Origin: Desulfurococcales archaeon
Lineage (GTDB): Archaea > Thermoproteota > Thermoprotei_A > Sulfolobales > Acidilobaceae
Assembly (NCBI GenBank): GCA_015521095.1
Contig: WAOU01000120.1
Location: 1-12,459 of the forward strand
Length of the DNA stretch: 12,459 nt
Direction of reading: 5' to 3'
A model generated the notes under the pieces. The model made no database searches, had not been told where the DNA came from, and was given only the letters and a program-made list of their open reading frames with translations. Below are positions 1 through 6,975 of this stretch, in pieces. Position 1 is the first letter of the stretch. Every line of letters begins with the position of its first letter. The translations under genes and the position numbers were made by a program.

Positions 1-2
1 AC

Positions 3-623
3 AGCGAGAAAATACAAAGAATAGCGAGAGAAGCCTTAAACAAAGGGCTAAGAGTCGCTACCCATGCTATAGGAGACGAGGCACTATACCACGTGATAGA
101 AGCCTATGACAGCCTAGGATGCTCACAAGAATGCAGAGTCGAGCATGCAAGCCTAGCCGACGACAACAGTATAGAGAAGCTTAGGGCCCTTGGAATAACT
201 GTCGTGGGCCAGCCGAGGTTCAGGATAAGCGACTGGTGGCTGGACAAGCGTCTCGGAGAAGAAAGAGTACATAGGCTAGCATACAGGTACAAGACAATGA
301 TAAACAATGGAGTAAAACTAGCACTCAGCACAGACTCGCCAGTGGAGCCATTCGATCCCATTGAAACGATAAAGGCAGCACTAGGAGCATGCCCCAAAAC
401 ACCTGCCTGCTCCATAAAAGTAGAAAACCTATCTGACAAAGAAATACTCCAAGCATATACTCTGAGTGCGTATCAGGCATCCACTGGAGAAACGCCAAGA
501 GATGACTTGCTACACGCGACTATATGGGATCTAACACTCTCGTCTCACTATCCGTTTTCTAACAAGATAAATAGACTCGACATAGTTGGCCTGGCAGAGG
601 CCATTGGATTATCCTCCAAGTAA
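3..623 (+). CDS. YtcJ-like metal-dependent amidohydrolase, C-terminal part (5' truncated by window edge)
   Basis: The frame is open from base 3 with no start needed, so this is the last 206 codons of a longer gene; the family is usually around 500 residues. Motifs fit the Amidohydro_3/YtcJ branch of the TIM-barrel amidohydrolases: VATHAIGDEAL near the window start (metal-binding His), CRVEHASL (second His), and ALSTDSPVEPFDP (catalytic/metal Asp, with the usual Pro two residues on). The segment after it, LSDKEILQAYTLSAYQAS, matches the helix that normally follows. The usual C-terminal return to the beta-sandwich (Gly-rich, then ADLVVLD) is reduced to DDLLHATIWDLTL, so the end is slightly abnormal. 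The enzyme would hydrolyse an amide or related bond in the cytoplasm; the substrate cannot be told. A GTG at 93 lies inside the conserved HAIGD-helix region and is not the true start. It converges on the ABC ATPase ending at 704. Confidence 0.88.
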   Translation, partial: SEKIQRIAREALNKGLRVATHAIGDEALYHVIEAYDSLGCSQECRVEHASLADDNSIEKLRALGITVVGQPRFRISDWWLDKRLGEERVHRLAYRYKTMINNGVKLALSTDSPVEPFDPIETIKAALGACPKTPACSIKVENLSDKEILQAYTLSAYQASTGETPRDDLLHATIWDLTLSSHYPFSNKINRLDIVGLAEAIGLSSK

Positions 624-703
624 AATAAAATGAATGTATCCTAACCAAGCTACTGTTTCGTACGTCATAACACGGAGAATACAATAAGAGTAGTACATAG
701 TAG
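624..703. other. Convergent intergenic spacer
   Basis: These 80 bases lie between the converging ends of the amidohydrolase and the ABC ATPase. They are AT-rich. On the minus strand there are pyrimidine-rich patches (around 684-695) and a short T-rich stretch near 624-635 that could serve as an oligo-T archaeal terminator for the five-gene operon. No convincing hairpin or gene is visible. Confidence 0.4.
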
Positions 704-1399
704 CTAGCGCCACGAGAACAAATCATAGCCAAGCTCTGCTGGATCCCTGTATTCACCCGCATAAGCTATCTTTCCAGCCTCTATTATTAGAAGATAATCA
801 AATTCTATCTTTAGAGGAATATGGCTTATCACTACTAAGCTTCCTTCTCTTTCTCCCAAGATCTTAGAAACTATGCTCCGTGTTTTACTATCTAGACCGC
901 TGAAAGGCTCGTCTATTACGATTAGTTCCTTATTGGATACGAGTGCTATTAGGAGGCTTGCTTTTCGCAGAGTGCCCTTGCTTAAGTCGCCGAGTCTTTT
1001 CTCCATGTAGGGTGTGAGTCCCAGCATTTCGACAACTTCTCTGACCCTAGCGTCTCCGTATATTTCAGACAGCATGGATACTAGGGATGAGAGACGTAAC
1101 CCTCCTGGTAGGGGATTACCGTCTGGAACATATGTGGTCATCTCGTAGAGACGATTCATTTCTTTTAATGGGTTCAGTCCCAGGATTCTTATCTTGCCTC
1201 TCTTGGGTCTTAGTAGACCTAGGACTGCTTTGATGAATGTTGTCTTGCCGCTTGCATTTGGCCCTATGACTAGTACTCTCCCACGTGGAACCGTGAGCTT
1301 TTCTACCTGTAATGCAATATTTTTCCCGTACTTTACGAGGAGATCCTCGACCTCTACGAGTACGGATCCTTGCCCAGAATTCTCCCGATTATTTTTCAT
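704..1399 (-). CDS. ABC transporter ATP-binding protein (last gene of five-gene surface operon)
   Basis: A 231-residue nucleotide-binding subunit that would energise a membrane permease from the cytoplasmic face. Visible motifs are Walker A GPNASGKT (46-53, Lys52), a C-loop LSKGT (139-143) in place of LSGGQ, Walker B LIVIDE (159-164, Asp163/Glu164), D-loop SGLD (167-170) and switch His193 in VISH. The Q-loop position has YVPD with Asp93 where Gln is usual, as in some ABC-2-type ATPases. All catalytic residues are present. There is no C-terminal DUF4162 extension, unlike the second ATPase in this window. The ATG at 1399 overlaps the end of the preceding gene by 11 bases, with GAGGCGA just upstream as ribosome site. 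The likely partner is the six-helix protein at 1850-2617. Only one permease is present, so a homodimeric transporter is expected. Substrate and direction are unknown. Confidence 0.93.
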   Translation of the reverse strand: MKNNRENSGQGSVLVEVEDLLVKYGKNIALQVEKLTVPRGRVLVIGPNASGKTTFIKAVLGLLRPKRGKIRILGLNPLKEMNRLYEMTTYVPDGNPLPGGLRLSSLVSMLSEIYGDARVREVVEMLGLTPYMEKRLGDLSKGTLRKASLLIALVSNKELIVIDEPFSGLDSKTRSIVSKILGEREGSLVVISHIPLKIEFDYLLIIEAGKIAYAGEYRDPAELGYDLFSWR

Positions 1400-1853
1400 T
1401 GACGTTCGCCTCTACATAGACGTAGACCTGGTCTGGATTAATCCTACACATTGTTGTATTGACGACTACTTTTACATGGGATATTATCAGGGCGTTTTGC
1501 CTGTACAGTGTTATCGAAGCATTTAAACTATTCTGACTTATACTACTATCGCCGACGCTCACTGTTAGCTCGAAAGGCGAGGTTCCATTGCTACATAGTA
1601 GGTTATCGAATGATTCTATTCCTATATTAACAGTTGTATTACCCGGCTTCAGGACGCCGGCTACAACCCATTCATATATTAGCGGGGATCCTGATTGCCG
1701 GGCCAGACCATACATTATTTGCATTCCATCGAGCTGGTAGTATCCCACGAATCGGCCGGGTAGCCCTGCTCCGTCGAGCACGAGAGCATATCCTATCAAC
1801 AGTACCCCGATATAGACTAGTATGACAGCTATAGCGAACGTCGACGCCTTCAT
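1389..1853 (-). CDS. Small N-terminally anchored exoplasmic protein, unknown function
   Basis: From the ATG at 1853 it encodes 154 residues: a short MKAS start, one hydrophobic segment (about residues 6-26) and a beta-rich exoplasmic domain. A GTG at 1874 would add seven residues, but 1853 is better. It forms an ATGA stop/start overlap with the permease gene, and GGAGGTG (complement of 1862-1868) sits 8 bases upstream as a strong ribosome site. The domain holds four N-glycosylation sequons (NTT, NGT, NAS, NTT) and exactly two cysteines (87 and 136), a likely disulfide. The short MKA start before the hydrophobic run could also be read as a class III (pilin-like, PibD-type) signal, but an uncleaved anchor is equally possible. 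I recognise no family. Its place between permease and ATPase suggests a dedicated accessory or self-protection subunit; this is inference. Confidence 0.82.
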   Translation of the reverse strand: MKASTFAIAVILVYIGVLLIGYALVLDGAGLPGRFVGYYQLDGMQIMYGLARQSGSPLIYEWVVAGVLKPGNTTVNIGIESFDNLLCSNGTSPFELTVSVGDSSISQNSLNASITLYRQNALIISHVKVVVNTTMCRINPDQVYVYVEANVNEK

Positions 1854-2617
1854 ATCCTGAGCCACCTCCTCCACAACAACGTATACAGTACTATGATGCC
1901 GGCGGCAGTGAATAGGATTGAGGCAATAAGTAAGAGACCTGGATCTGGGACAAGTCTATCTATTCCTAGACTAGCCAGTAAGATATACATAGCTCCTATC
2001 TCTAGTCTACCGCTGGTTACGGTAATCGTATAGAACCATACCCCAAGAGCAACACCATATAATAGCACGCCAGCCACATACTCTGTCATCATCTCATATG
2101 ATATGTAATTAAAGAATACGTCGCCCACTCCTAGTGCCAGGATATAAAACGACAAGCTCTGGCCAGCCACAACCAATACAACTGGCAAAAGACCAGCCCA
2201 GTAGAATACCAGAGGGGACTTATTCAGGATCCCTGCTGCAGATATTATGGAGGCCCTTACCCTTCTTATCAGGGGATAGAGTACGGAGAGCTGAGACACA
2301 GCCCATACAATCCATATTTGGAGCTTATACTTGTATATCATTGAAGGATACGTTGTCCCTGCAGCCATATATATCATTTCCTCGCTGGGCTGTGTCGGCG
2401 GATTAATGTAACCCGGCACATACGGTTTAACTCCACCGAACGGAGAAATAGGCGTAGCATAGAGTGCTGCCTCATAAGCTGATCTATGAAAGATTAGCAA
2501 AACAGCGGATACCCCGACAACTAGGCCGAGCACCACAGCTAATACTTCAGCTAACGAGGGGTCGGATAGGGAGAAAGAATAAAACCTAGCCAGAACCCGT
2601 AACTTACGCGACGCCAC
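1850..2617 (-). CDS. Six-helix membrane protein, probable ABC-2-type permease
   Basis: A 255-residue cysteine-free integral membrane protein. Hydrophobic segments lie near 23-43, 99-117, 136-165, 178-200, 205-220 and 227-249. The first two helices are separated by a roughly 55-residue Pro/Tyr-rich loop, probably outside the cell. The second is followed by a basic amphipathic segment, RRVRASIISAAGILNKSP (118-135), where ABC-2 permeases carry the coupling helix that contacts the ATPase. The layout and the ATPase gene two positions downstream support a permease role, though overall resemblance to ABC-2 families is weak. The GTG start at 2617 overlaps the end of the upstream gene by 14 bases with only a weak GGGGTAAG ribosome site, so translational coupling is likely. 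It may export the secreted protein of the operon, extract something from the membrane, or act in self-protection. Confidence 0.8.
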   Translation of the reverse strand: MASRKLRVLARFYSFSLSDPSLAEVLAVVLGLVVGVSAVLLIFHRSAYEAALYATPISPFGGVKPYVPGYINPPTQPSEEMIYMAAGTTYPSMIYKYKLQIWIVWAVSQLSVLYPLIRRVRASIISAAGILNKSPLVFYWAGLLPVVLVVAGQSLSFYILALGVGDVFFNYISYEMMTEYVAGVLLYGVALGVWFYTITVTSGRLEIGAMYILLASLGIDRLVPDPGLLLIASILFTAAGIIVLYTLLWRRWLRI

Positions 2618-4463
2618 CAGGCTTACCCCTGCCTATAACCATTATTAGACTCGCTACAACTACTAGGATTACTCCGATTATTATGAGCGTCTTGGGATCC
2701 CAGTTCCTGGTGTCCTCTACAATACTATTTTCTCCTTCCTTGCCTGAAACACTGTTAGATGTCTGATCTATAGTATCCACCAAGCCGCTAGGAGTCTCTG
2801 TGACGGCCCCACTACTTGTGTTACTCATGGCAGAAAGCCCTATGTATTCTAGTGACTTATTGTCTCCTAACTGAAGAGCTGTCGCATATACTGCCAATGT
2901 TAGATTATTAATGAACATCGAGAGTTCTACTTCTGGATCCTTACCCATAGATATGATCCTATACCATGTTATCTTATAATCGAACAAGGTCTTACTCAAC
3001 AAATTCTCCAATATCTGAGCCCTATTCCTCACGTTGGTAATATTATAGACGGAGAATTTCTCTGCCAGACGAGTATCAATTGCTATAATAAGCTTCGAGT
3101 ACTGTAGCCTAGTGAAGTTAGCTATTCGAGGATCATCCAATGTAGTATTATATAGTATTAGCCCCGGATTATTCTCGGAAGGCTTCAATATCTCGAGCAT
3201 GGCTTTTACGACGCTAACATTATAGTTTTCCTTGAAGGGTTCAGCCGGTATTGGCAACGTGGCAGGTAATAGATACAGAGGAGTATTAAGGATATAGACT
3301 GGCATTCCTCCCCAGAAATTTCCACTTATATCATGTTCGCGGAAAATCCTCACGAATCCATTATATTCTCTTACTATCTGCTCAAGGCCATATGTGGAAT
3401 CATTCTGTAGATAGTCCATAACAGCCCCTTTGATACTAGACATTGCGCCAGCAGGTATGTATGCGTTTACTATATAGCTTGTGTAATTAGGAATCGTATA
3501 CCTAACTACATAGTTTGTTGATTCGCTTCCTCGAAACATGTCTAGCGTGTAGTTATAGCCAAGATAATTTAGTTTAAGATACCTATTCTTCCATTCACCG
3601 GGTAAGGGACCATATACTAGGCTGTCTATAAATTGATTAACCTTATCCGAGTCATTGTTCTCTATAAATGTCCGTACTTTGGCCATAATAGTGTCTAACT
3701 CTTGAGGGTGATCTATATAGTATTGCGCAGCCTCCCTATAACTAGTATAAAGGTCTCTCAACAACTTAGACACGTTGAGCCCTGGGGTTGCCAAGGGCAT
3801 ATAGCCGACGGGTATCCATTCGTTTCCATCCCAGTAGCTCGCCTGCCAAGTTCTGGTATCTACAAGGAACCTCATTTCAACGCTGGGAAGAACCTTATAC
3901 TTCAACCCTAAAAACTGTATCGTGGGAAGTATAATCTCCTTTAGCTCCATGTCGAGCCCTATGTATGTCTCATTGACATACCTATACAACACAGTAACAT
4001 TTCTGGCATCCATCATGAGCGGTATACTCGTAGAGAGGTTTACGACTGGGGGAGTGGCGACTCTTATGTACACACGTATAATTTTATTTTCAACAGATAT
4101 TTTCTTACTTATGTTTAGGACTTCCAGCTCATTACTACAGCCATGATATATGTCAACAACTATTGTTATCCTGTAACGTGTACCATTATAATCTGTCTCA
4201 AACCCATTTACGGTCTGCAGGTTCGGCGTTTCCGACGAATAATTACAATCCTCCCGCACAAAGTCACGAGCAGGAACCAGGGGGACTACGTTATCGGAAG
4301 TGGCCAGGACTATTGAACCGCTGCTACGCGATCCCCCATATACTATAAGATTATATTTTTCATCTTCCGCCGGAGCCATTGAATATGTAACTACACCATT
4401 AACTATAATAGATATAATTAAAGAAAAAACAAACACTGTCTTTGCGATGCTCCTTAAATACAT
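2604..4463 (-). CDS. Large surface protein with signal peptide and C-terminal membrane anchor, unknown function
   Basis: About 619 residues from the ATG at 4463. A GTG at 4472 would add three residues and give a 4-base GTGA overlap with the upstream gene, but GGGTGA covering that GTG is well placed as the ribosome site for 4463. The N-terminal hydrophobic stretch (about residues 8-28) looks like a Sec signal. The bulk is a mixed alpha/beta extracellular region with about 18 N-X-S/T sequons and only two cysteines, both early (73 and 109). Then come a Ser/Thr/Gly-rich linker, a single transmembrane helix (about the last 30 residues, from TLIIIGVILVV) and a short basic, Gly-rich tail. This tethered plan is common for crenarchaeal surface and binding proteins, but I see no solute-binding-protein, protease or S-layer signature. 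It may be a scaffold, receptor or partner for the secreted protein encoded just before it. Confidence 0.85.
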   Translation of the reverse strand: MYLRSIAKTVFVFSLIISIIVNGVVTYSMAPAEDEKYNLIVYGGSRSSGSIVLATSDNVVPLVPARDFVREDCNYSSETPNLQTVNGFETDYNGTRYRITIVVDIYHGCSNELEVLNISKKISVENKIIRVYIRVATPPVVNLSTSIPLMMDARNVTVLYRYVNETYIGLDMELKEIILPTIQFLGLKYKVLPSVEMRFLVDTRTWQASYWDGNEWIPVGYMPLATPGLNVSKLLRDLYTSYREAAQYYIDHPQELDTIMAKVRTFIENNDSDKVNQFIDSLVYGPLPGEWKNRYLKLNYLGYNYTLDMFRGSESTNYVVRYTIPNYTSYIVNAYIPAGAMSSIKGAVMDYLQNDSTYGLEQIVREYNGFVRIFREHDISGNFWGGMPVYILNTPLYLLPATLPIPAEPFKENYNVSVVKAMLEILKPSENNPGLILYNTTLDDPRIANFTRLQYSKLIIAIDTRLAEKFSVYNITNVRNRAQILENLLSKTLFDYKITWYRIISMGKDPEVELSMFINNLTLAVYATALQLGDNKSLEYIGLSAMSNTSSGAVTETPSGLVDTIDQTSNSVSGKEGENSIVEDTRNWDPKTLIIIGVILVVVASLIMVIGRGKPGGVA

Positions 4464-4468
4464 ATTTT

Positions 4469-5413
4469 TCACCCGAACACTAGGATGTCAGTAGTGTTTC
4501 CAGCGTTAAACTCCTCGTATGCGAGTGTTGGCGATATGTAGAGAATATCGGTATAATATATAAATGAATCAGTAGCATTAAGTTGTAAGGTCTCAGTTCC
4601 TTGAATAGGTTCTGTTCCATACAAGGGTGTTGGTACACCTGGTCTTTGTACACATGTGTATTCGTGATATATTTCGGCTTTTGCTTGATAGGCTACGTCT
4701 ATCCTATATGTTGGGATAGTAAAGTTTACTGTGTATATATACTGGGAACTCTCAGTTCTAGTATAGCTGATACTAGTACTTACACCCAGTTCTGCTTCCA
4801 CGAGATTTATACCTGCGTTTACAAAGTCTAGTAGTTTAAGTTCGGCGGATATTCCGGCTCTCAAAGCAGCCCACGCCTCCACTTTTGCTTGATATTCGTC
4901 TTCAACGCTGAGAATTACTTGTTCACTGTATGTTTTATATGCTTCCGAATATGCTACTCTAAAGTAAAGGTTGCCGTTGCTTAATTTGTAGTCGTTAATA
5001 CAGTAGAAGGGGCCTGCACTACTTTCGGTGTGTCCTCCGCGGAATATTGCCACATAACCCAGTAGTGAAGGTCTTTTAGCGATTACATATCCATCGTTAA
5101 TATTATTATTATAGATTTTATAGATTTCTAGCATTGCCGGTATGAAGGCGGATGAAACAGCACGTTGATCCCAGTTTACTTCCACGTTATATGTAGCATT
5201 AAATACAATGCCTGTATGGTAGTAGGGTGTGACTCCTGATACTTGGAATGTATAAATGGGTGACGAGACGGTTTTAATTGTACTGTTCATAATGGTTTTT
5301 TCAGTGTCTTGGAAAACCTCTGTTGCGCTTGCAGAATAGGCCACTAGAACGCTTGCAAGGACAAGTACTAGAATAGGAATTGCCCATAGCTTCTCAAAGA
5401 CTGCTATTGCCAT
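4469..5413 (-). CDS. Secreted protein with aerolysin/MTX2-like pattern, unknown function (first gene of operon)
   Basis: A 314-residue predicted extracellular protein. The N-terminus has Lys8, a hydrophobic core (about 10-27) and a signal-peptidase-like end SASA (27-30). The mature part has five sequons and two cysteines (138, 254). Residues 184-210 are amphipathic and rich in Ala/Gly/Leu/Glu. Residues 211-253 form alternating strands rich in Ser/Thr/Tyr, then FTIPTYRIDV and a further strand. This succession resembles the insertion loop and following strand of ETX/MTX2-aerolysin pore-formers; the match is by eye and could be coincidental. No membrane anchor is visible at the C-terminus (ends LVFG). 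The ATG at 5413 has GGTGA only one base upstream, an unusually short spacing, but no other in-frame start preserves the signal peptide. It leads the overlapping operon and is the best candidate for the cargo or effector. Confidence 0.82.
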   Translation of the reverse strand: MAIAVFEKLWAIPILVLVLASVLVAYSASATEVFQDTEKTIMNSTIKTVSSPIYTFQVSGVTPYYHTGIVFNATYNVEVNWDQRAVSSAFIPAMLEIYKIYNNNINDGYVIAKRPSLLGYVAIFRGGHTESSAGPFYCINDYKLSNGNLYFRVAYSEAYKTYSEQVILSVEDEYQAKVEAWAALRAGISAELKLLDFVNAGINLVEAELGVSTSISYTRTESSQYIYTVNFTIPTYRIDVAYQAKAEIYHEYTCVQRPGVPTPLYGTEPIQGTETLQLNATDSFIYYTDILYISPTLAYEEFNAGNTTDILVFG

Positions 5414-5420
5414 TTCACCT
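5414..5420 (-). promoter_or_regulatory. Unusually close Shine-Dalgarno-like site for the secreted-protein gene
   Basis: The minus strand reads AGGTGAA immediately before the ATG at 5413. The anti-SD-complementary GGTGA is separated from the start by one base, against the usual 5-9. This may mean weak or atypical initiation on the first gene. Confidence 0.4.
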
Positions 5421-5442
5421 TCGGAATCACATTTGTCGGTCT

Positions 5443-5476
5443 ATCACTTGAAAGCGATGGCGAATTTACCTTTTCT
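5443..5476 (-). promoter_or_regulatory. Candidate promoter and operator of the five-gene operon
   Basis: In the 98-base gap before the operon, the minus strand carries a purine-rich BRE-like AGAAAAG (5470-5476) followed by a TATA-like GTAAATT (5463-5469). Just downstream is a hyphenated palindrome ATCaCTTgaAAGcGAT on the plus strand (5443-5458, six of seven arm positions pairing, 2-base spacer). If the TATA-like element works, transcription would start near 5440 and the palindrome would lie between TATA box and start site, where archaeal repressors often bind. The TATA match is poor, so this is a suggestion. Confidence 0.3.
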
Positions 5477-5511
5477 GGGATTGTTTCAATTCTCCCCTTT
5501 TGTAAAAGTTT

Positions 5512-6747
5512 TTAAGTATCTGTTATCCCAATGTCTGGAATCTTTGGTTGCTTTTGGGCGGGCTTGGACACGTATAGTTCGTCTCTGAAGATATATGCTA
5601 GTGTTGTTAGTGCTATTGTGTAGAGTAGTGCTGTTAGTCTTAGTGGGAGCTCTAGGTTTATGTCTAGGAGGTATCCTCCTACTGCTCTTCCTCCCCCCGC
5701 GGGTATAGTCCATGAGAGGCTTAGGAATGCGCTTGCTAGTCCTCGTTTCTCGTCGGGGACTAGTTTCATTACGAAGGCGTTGAATATTGGGTTTGCCACG
5801 TTCATTAGTATGCTCCTTACTAGGTAGAGTCCTGCTGCTATGATGAAGTTATTTGTTAGAGTCATTCCTACTAGGAGGGGTATGCTGCTAGCTGATACTA
5901 TTAGGTATACCCGTAGTACTCCGCCGTATTTGTCTGCGAGGCGTGGCATGTGTAGCATTAGGTACGCCATTACGAGTTGTTGTAGTCCTAGTACGCTTCC
6001 TAGCTCTTGGCTGGTGACTCCGTATTTGGATACGAAGTAGTAGTCTATGTTGTGTATGCTCATGGCTGCTCCGAATCCTATTAGGATGTTTACCATGGCG
6101 ATGTAGTAGAATCTTCTCGGTAGCCCCCGGATACTTATTTTGGTCTTGCCTTGTTCTTTTACTCCTCTTTCCTTGATTGAAAGTGCGAGTGGCACTAGGA
6201 GGAGAGGAATCACTCCAGCAAAGATTATTGAGAGCCGGTACAGCTCTGCCAGCTCTATACCCTGAGTCTTGCTTATGTACACTGGTACCCATCCTATAAA
6301 GCTACCCAGTGCTCCTCCAAATGTTGACGCTGCCATAACGTAGCTGAAGGTATAGTGTAGTACTTCGTCCTTTCCTATCCTTGCTAGGAGAGCTTGTTCA
6401 CTTGTGAATATGAATCCGTTGGCTATTCCTGACAGGAAGAATCCTACTGCTACCAGCATCATGTCCCCAGTCGATACCAGGTAGAGTCCTAAGCTGAGGA
6501 TTACTAGGCCAACCGCTACTACTTTACGCGCCCCTATCTTATCGCTTAGGACTCCTCCTACAAGAGTGAATAATCCTCCTGATAATACCGCGGTGCTCCC
6601 GACTAGGCCGTACTGGGTGCCTGAGTATCCGAGGAGTCTGAGGTATGGGGCGAGAATGCTCCATATTAGGCCTTGTGAGACTCCTAGCAGTAGGCCTAGT
6701 ATGATTACCTTCTTCATGGTTGCTCGATATGTTGAGTCTTGGTCCAC
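5512..6747 (-). CDS. MFS transporter (12-helix major facilitator)
   Basis: A 411-residue polytopic protein with twelve hydrophobic segments in two halves. The loop between helices 2 and 3 has the MFS signature motif A, GGVLSDKIGARK (64-75, conserved Asp69). A weaker copy, LADKYGG, lies at the equivalent place in the second half. A charged stretch after helix 6 (KERGVKEQGKTK) is the usual central cytoplasmic loop. Helices 10-11 contain NPIFNAFVMKLVPDEKRG, resembling the second-half motif of drug/sugar exporter-type MFS proteins. The substrate cannot be assigned; efflux of a small molecule is plausible. The GTG start at 6747 has the purine-rich GAGGGAAGG a few bases upstream; the in-frame ATG at 6717 lacks any ribosome site. 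A 98-base gap with its own candidate promoter separates it from the five-gene operon downstream, so co-transcription is possible but not required. Confidence 0.92.
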   Translation of the reverse strand: MDQDSTYRATMKKVIILGLLLGVSQGLIWSILAPYLRLLGYSGTQYGLVGSTAVLSGGLFTLVGGVLSDKIGARKVVAVGLVILSLGLYLVSTGDMMLVAVGFFLSGIANGFIFTSEQALLARIGKDEVLHYTFSYVMAASTFGGALGSFIGWVPVYISKTQGIELAELYRLSIIFAGVIPLLLVPLALSIKERGVKEQGKTKISIRGLPRRFYYIAMVNILIGFGAAMSIHNIDYYFVSKYGVTSQELGSVLGLQQLVMAYLMLHMPRLADKYGGVLRVYLIVSASSIPLLVGMTLTNNFIIAAGLYLVRSILMNVANPIFNAFVMKLVPDEKRGLASAFLSLSWTIPAGGGRAVGGYLLDINLELPLRLTALLYTIALTTLAYIFRDELYVSKPAQKQPKIPDIGITDT

Positions 6748-6975
6748 TGCTTCCTTCCCTCGCCTGATACCAGTGTATCGTTAGCCGTTCTTTGACATAG
6801 TCTGCTCGGGCCGGAGCCTCATGGATCGTTTACTTTTTGTATATTTTCCTGCGTGTCATGGACTGTGCTACGCGGTATTAAATTATGTAGCATGTAGATA
6901 TATCAGTAACCATACATACGCCGGGAGTAATATTGAAAACCCGCCTAATAATGCAACAATAAACAGTGTAGATCC
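6748..6975. promoter_or_regulatory. Divergent promoter region between the MFS gene and the membrane-protein gene
   Basis: A 228-base gap between divergently transcribed genes, with no convincing gene or RNA in it. On the minus strand AAAATATACAAA (within 6835-6848) is a possible BRE/TATA pair that would give a leader of about 65 bases to the MFS gene. On the plus strand TATTAAATTA (6876-6885) is the best TATA-like element, giving a leader of about 70 bases to the gene at 6976. That gene shows no Shine-Dalgarno site before its ATG. These elements are matched only by eye to the archaeal consensus. Confidence 0.3.

Noticed and set aside
93..95. GTG as the start of the amidohydrolase
   Set aside because: The frame is open upstream to base 3, and the conserved THAIGDEAL motif lies before this codon.
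738..2940. Repeated GGATCC palindromes
   Set aside because: They occur a little more often than expected but at irregular spacing inside coding sequence, with no shared flanks, so no repeat element is supported.
2604..4463. Solute-binding protein of an uptake transporter
   Set aside because: The anchor plan fits, but no solute-binding signature is visible, and the neighbouring permease and ATPase look like ABC-2 export-type components. It is kept as an alternative only.
5838..5892. Possible C/D box sRNA (ATGATGA ... CTGA) on the plus strand
   Set aside because: The internal D' and C' boxes are absent and the segment lies in the conserved MFS coding sequence, so the boxes are likely chance.
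5888..6292. A 134-codon minus-strand frame inside the MFS gene
   Set aside because: Its product is very basic and low in hydrophobics, whereas the MFS frame in the same interval shows clear helices and conserved motifs.
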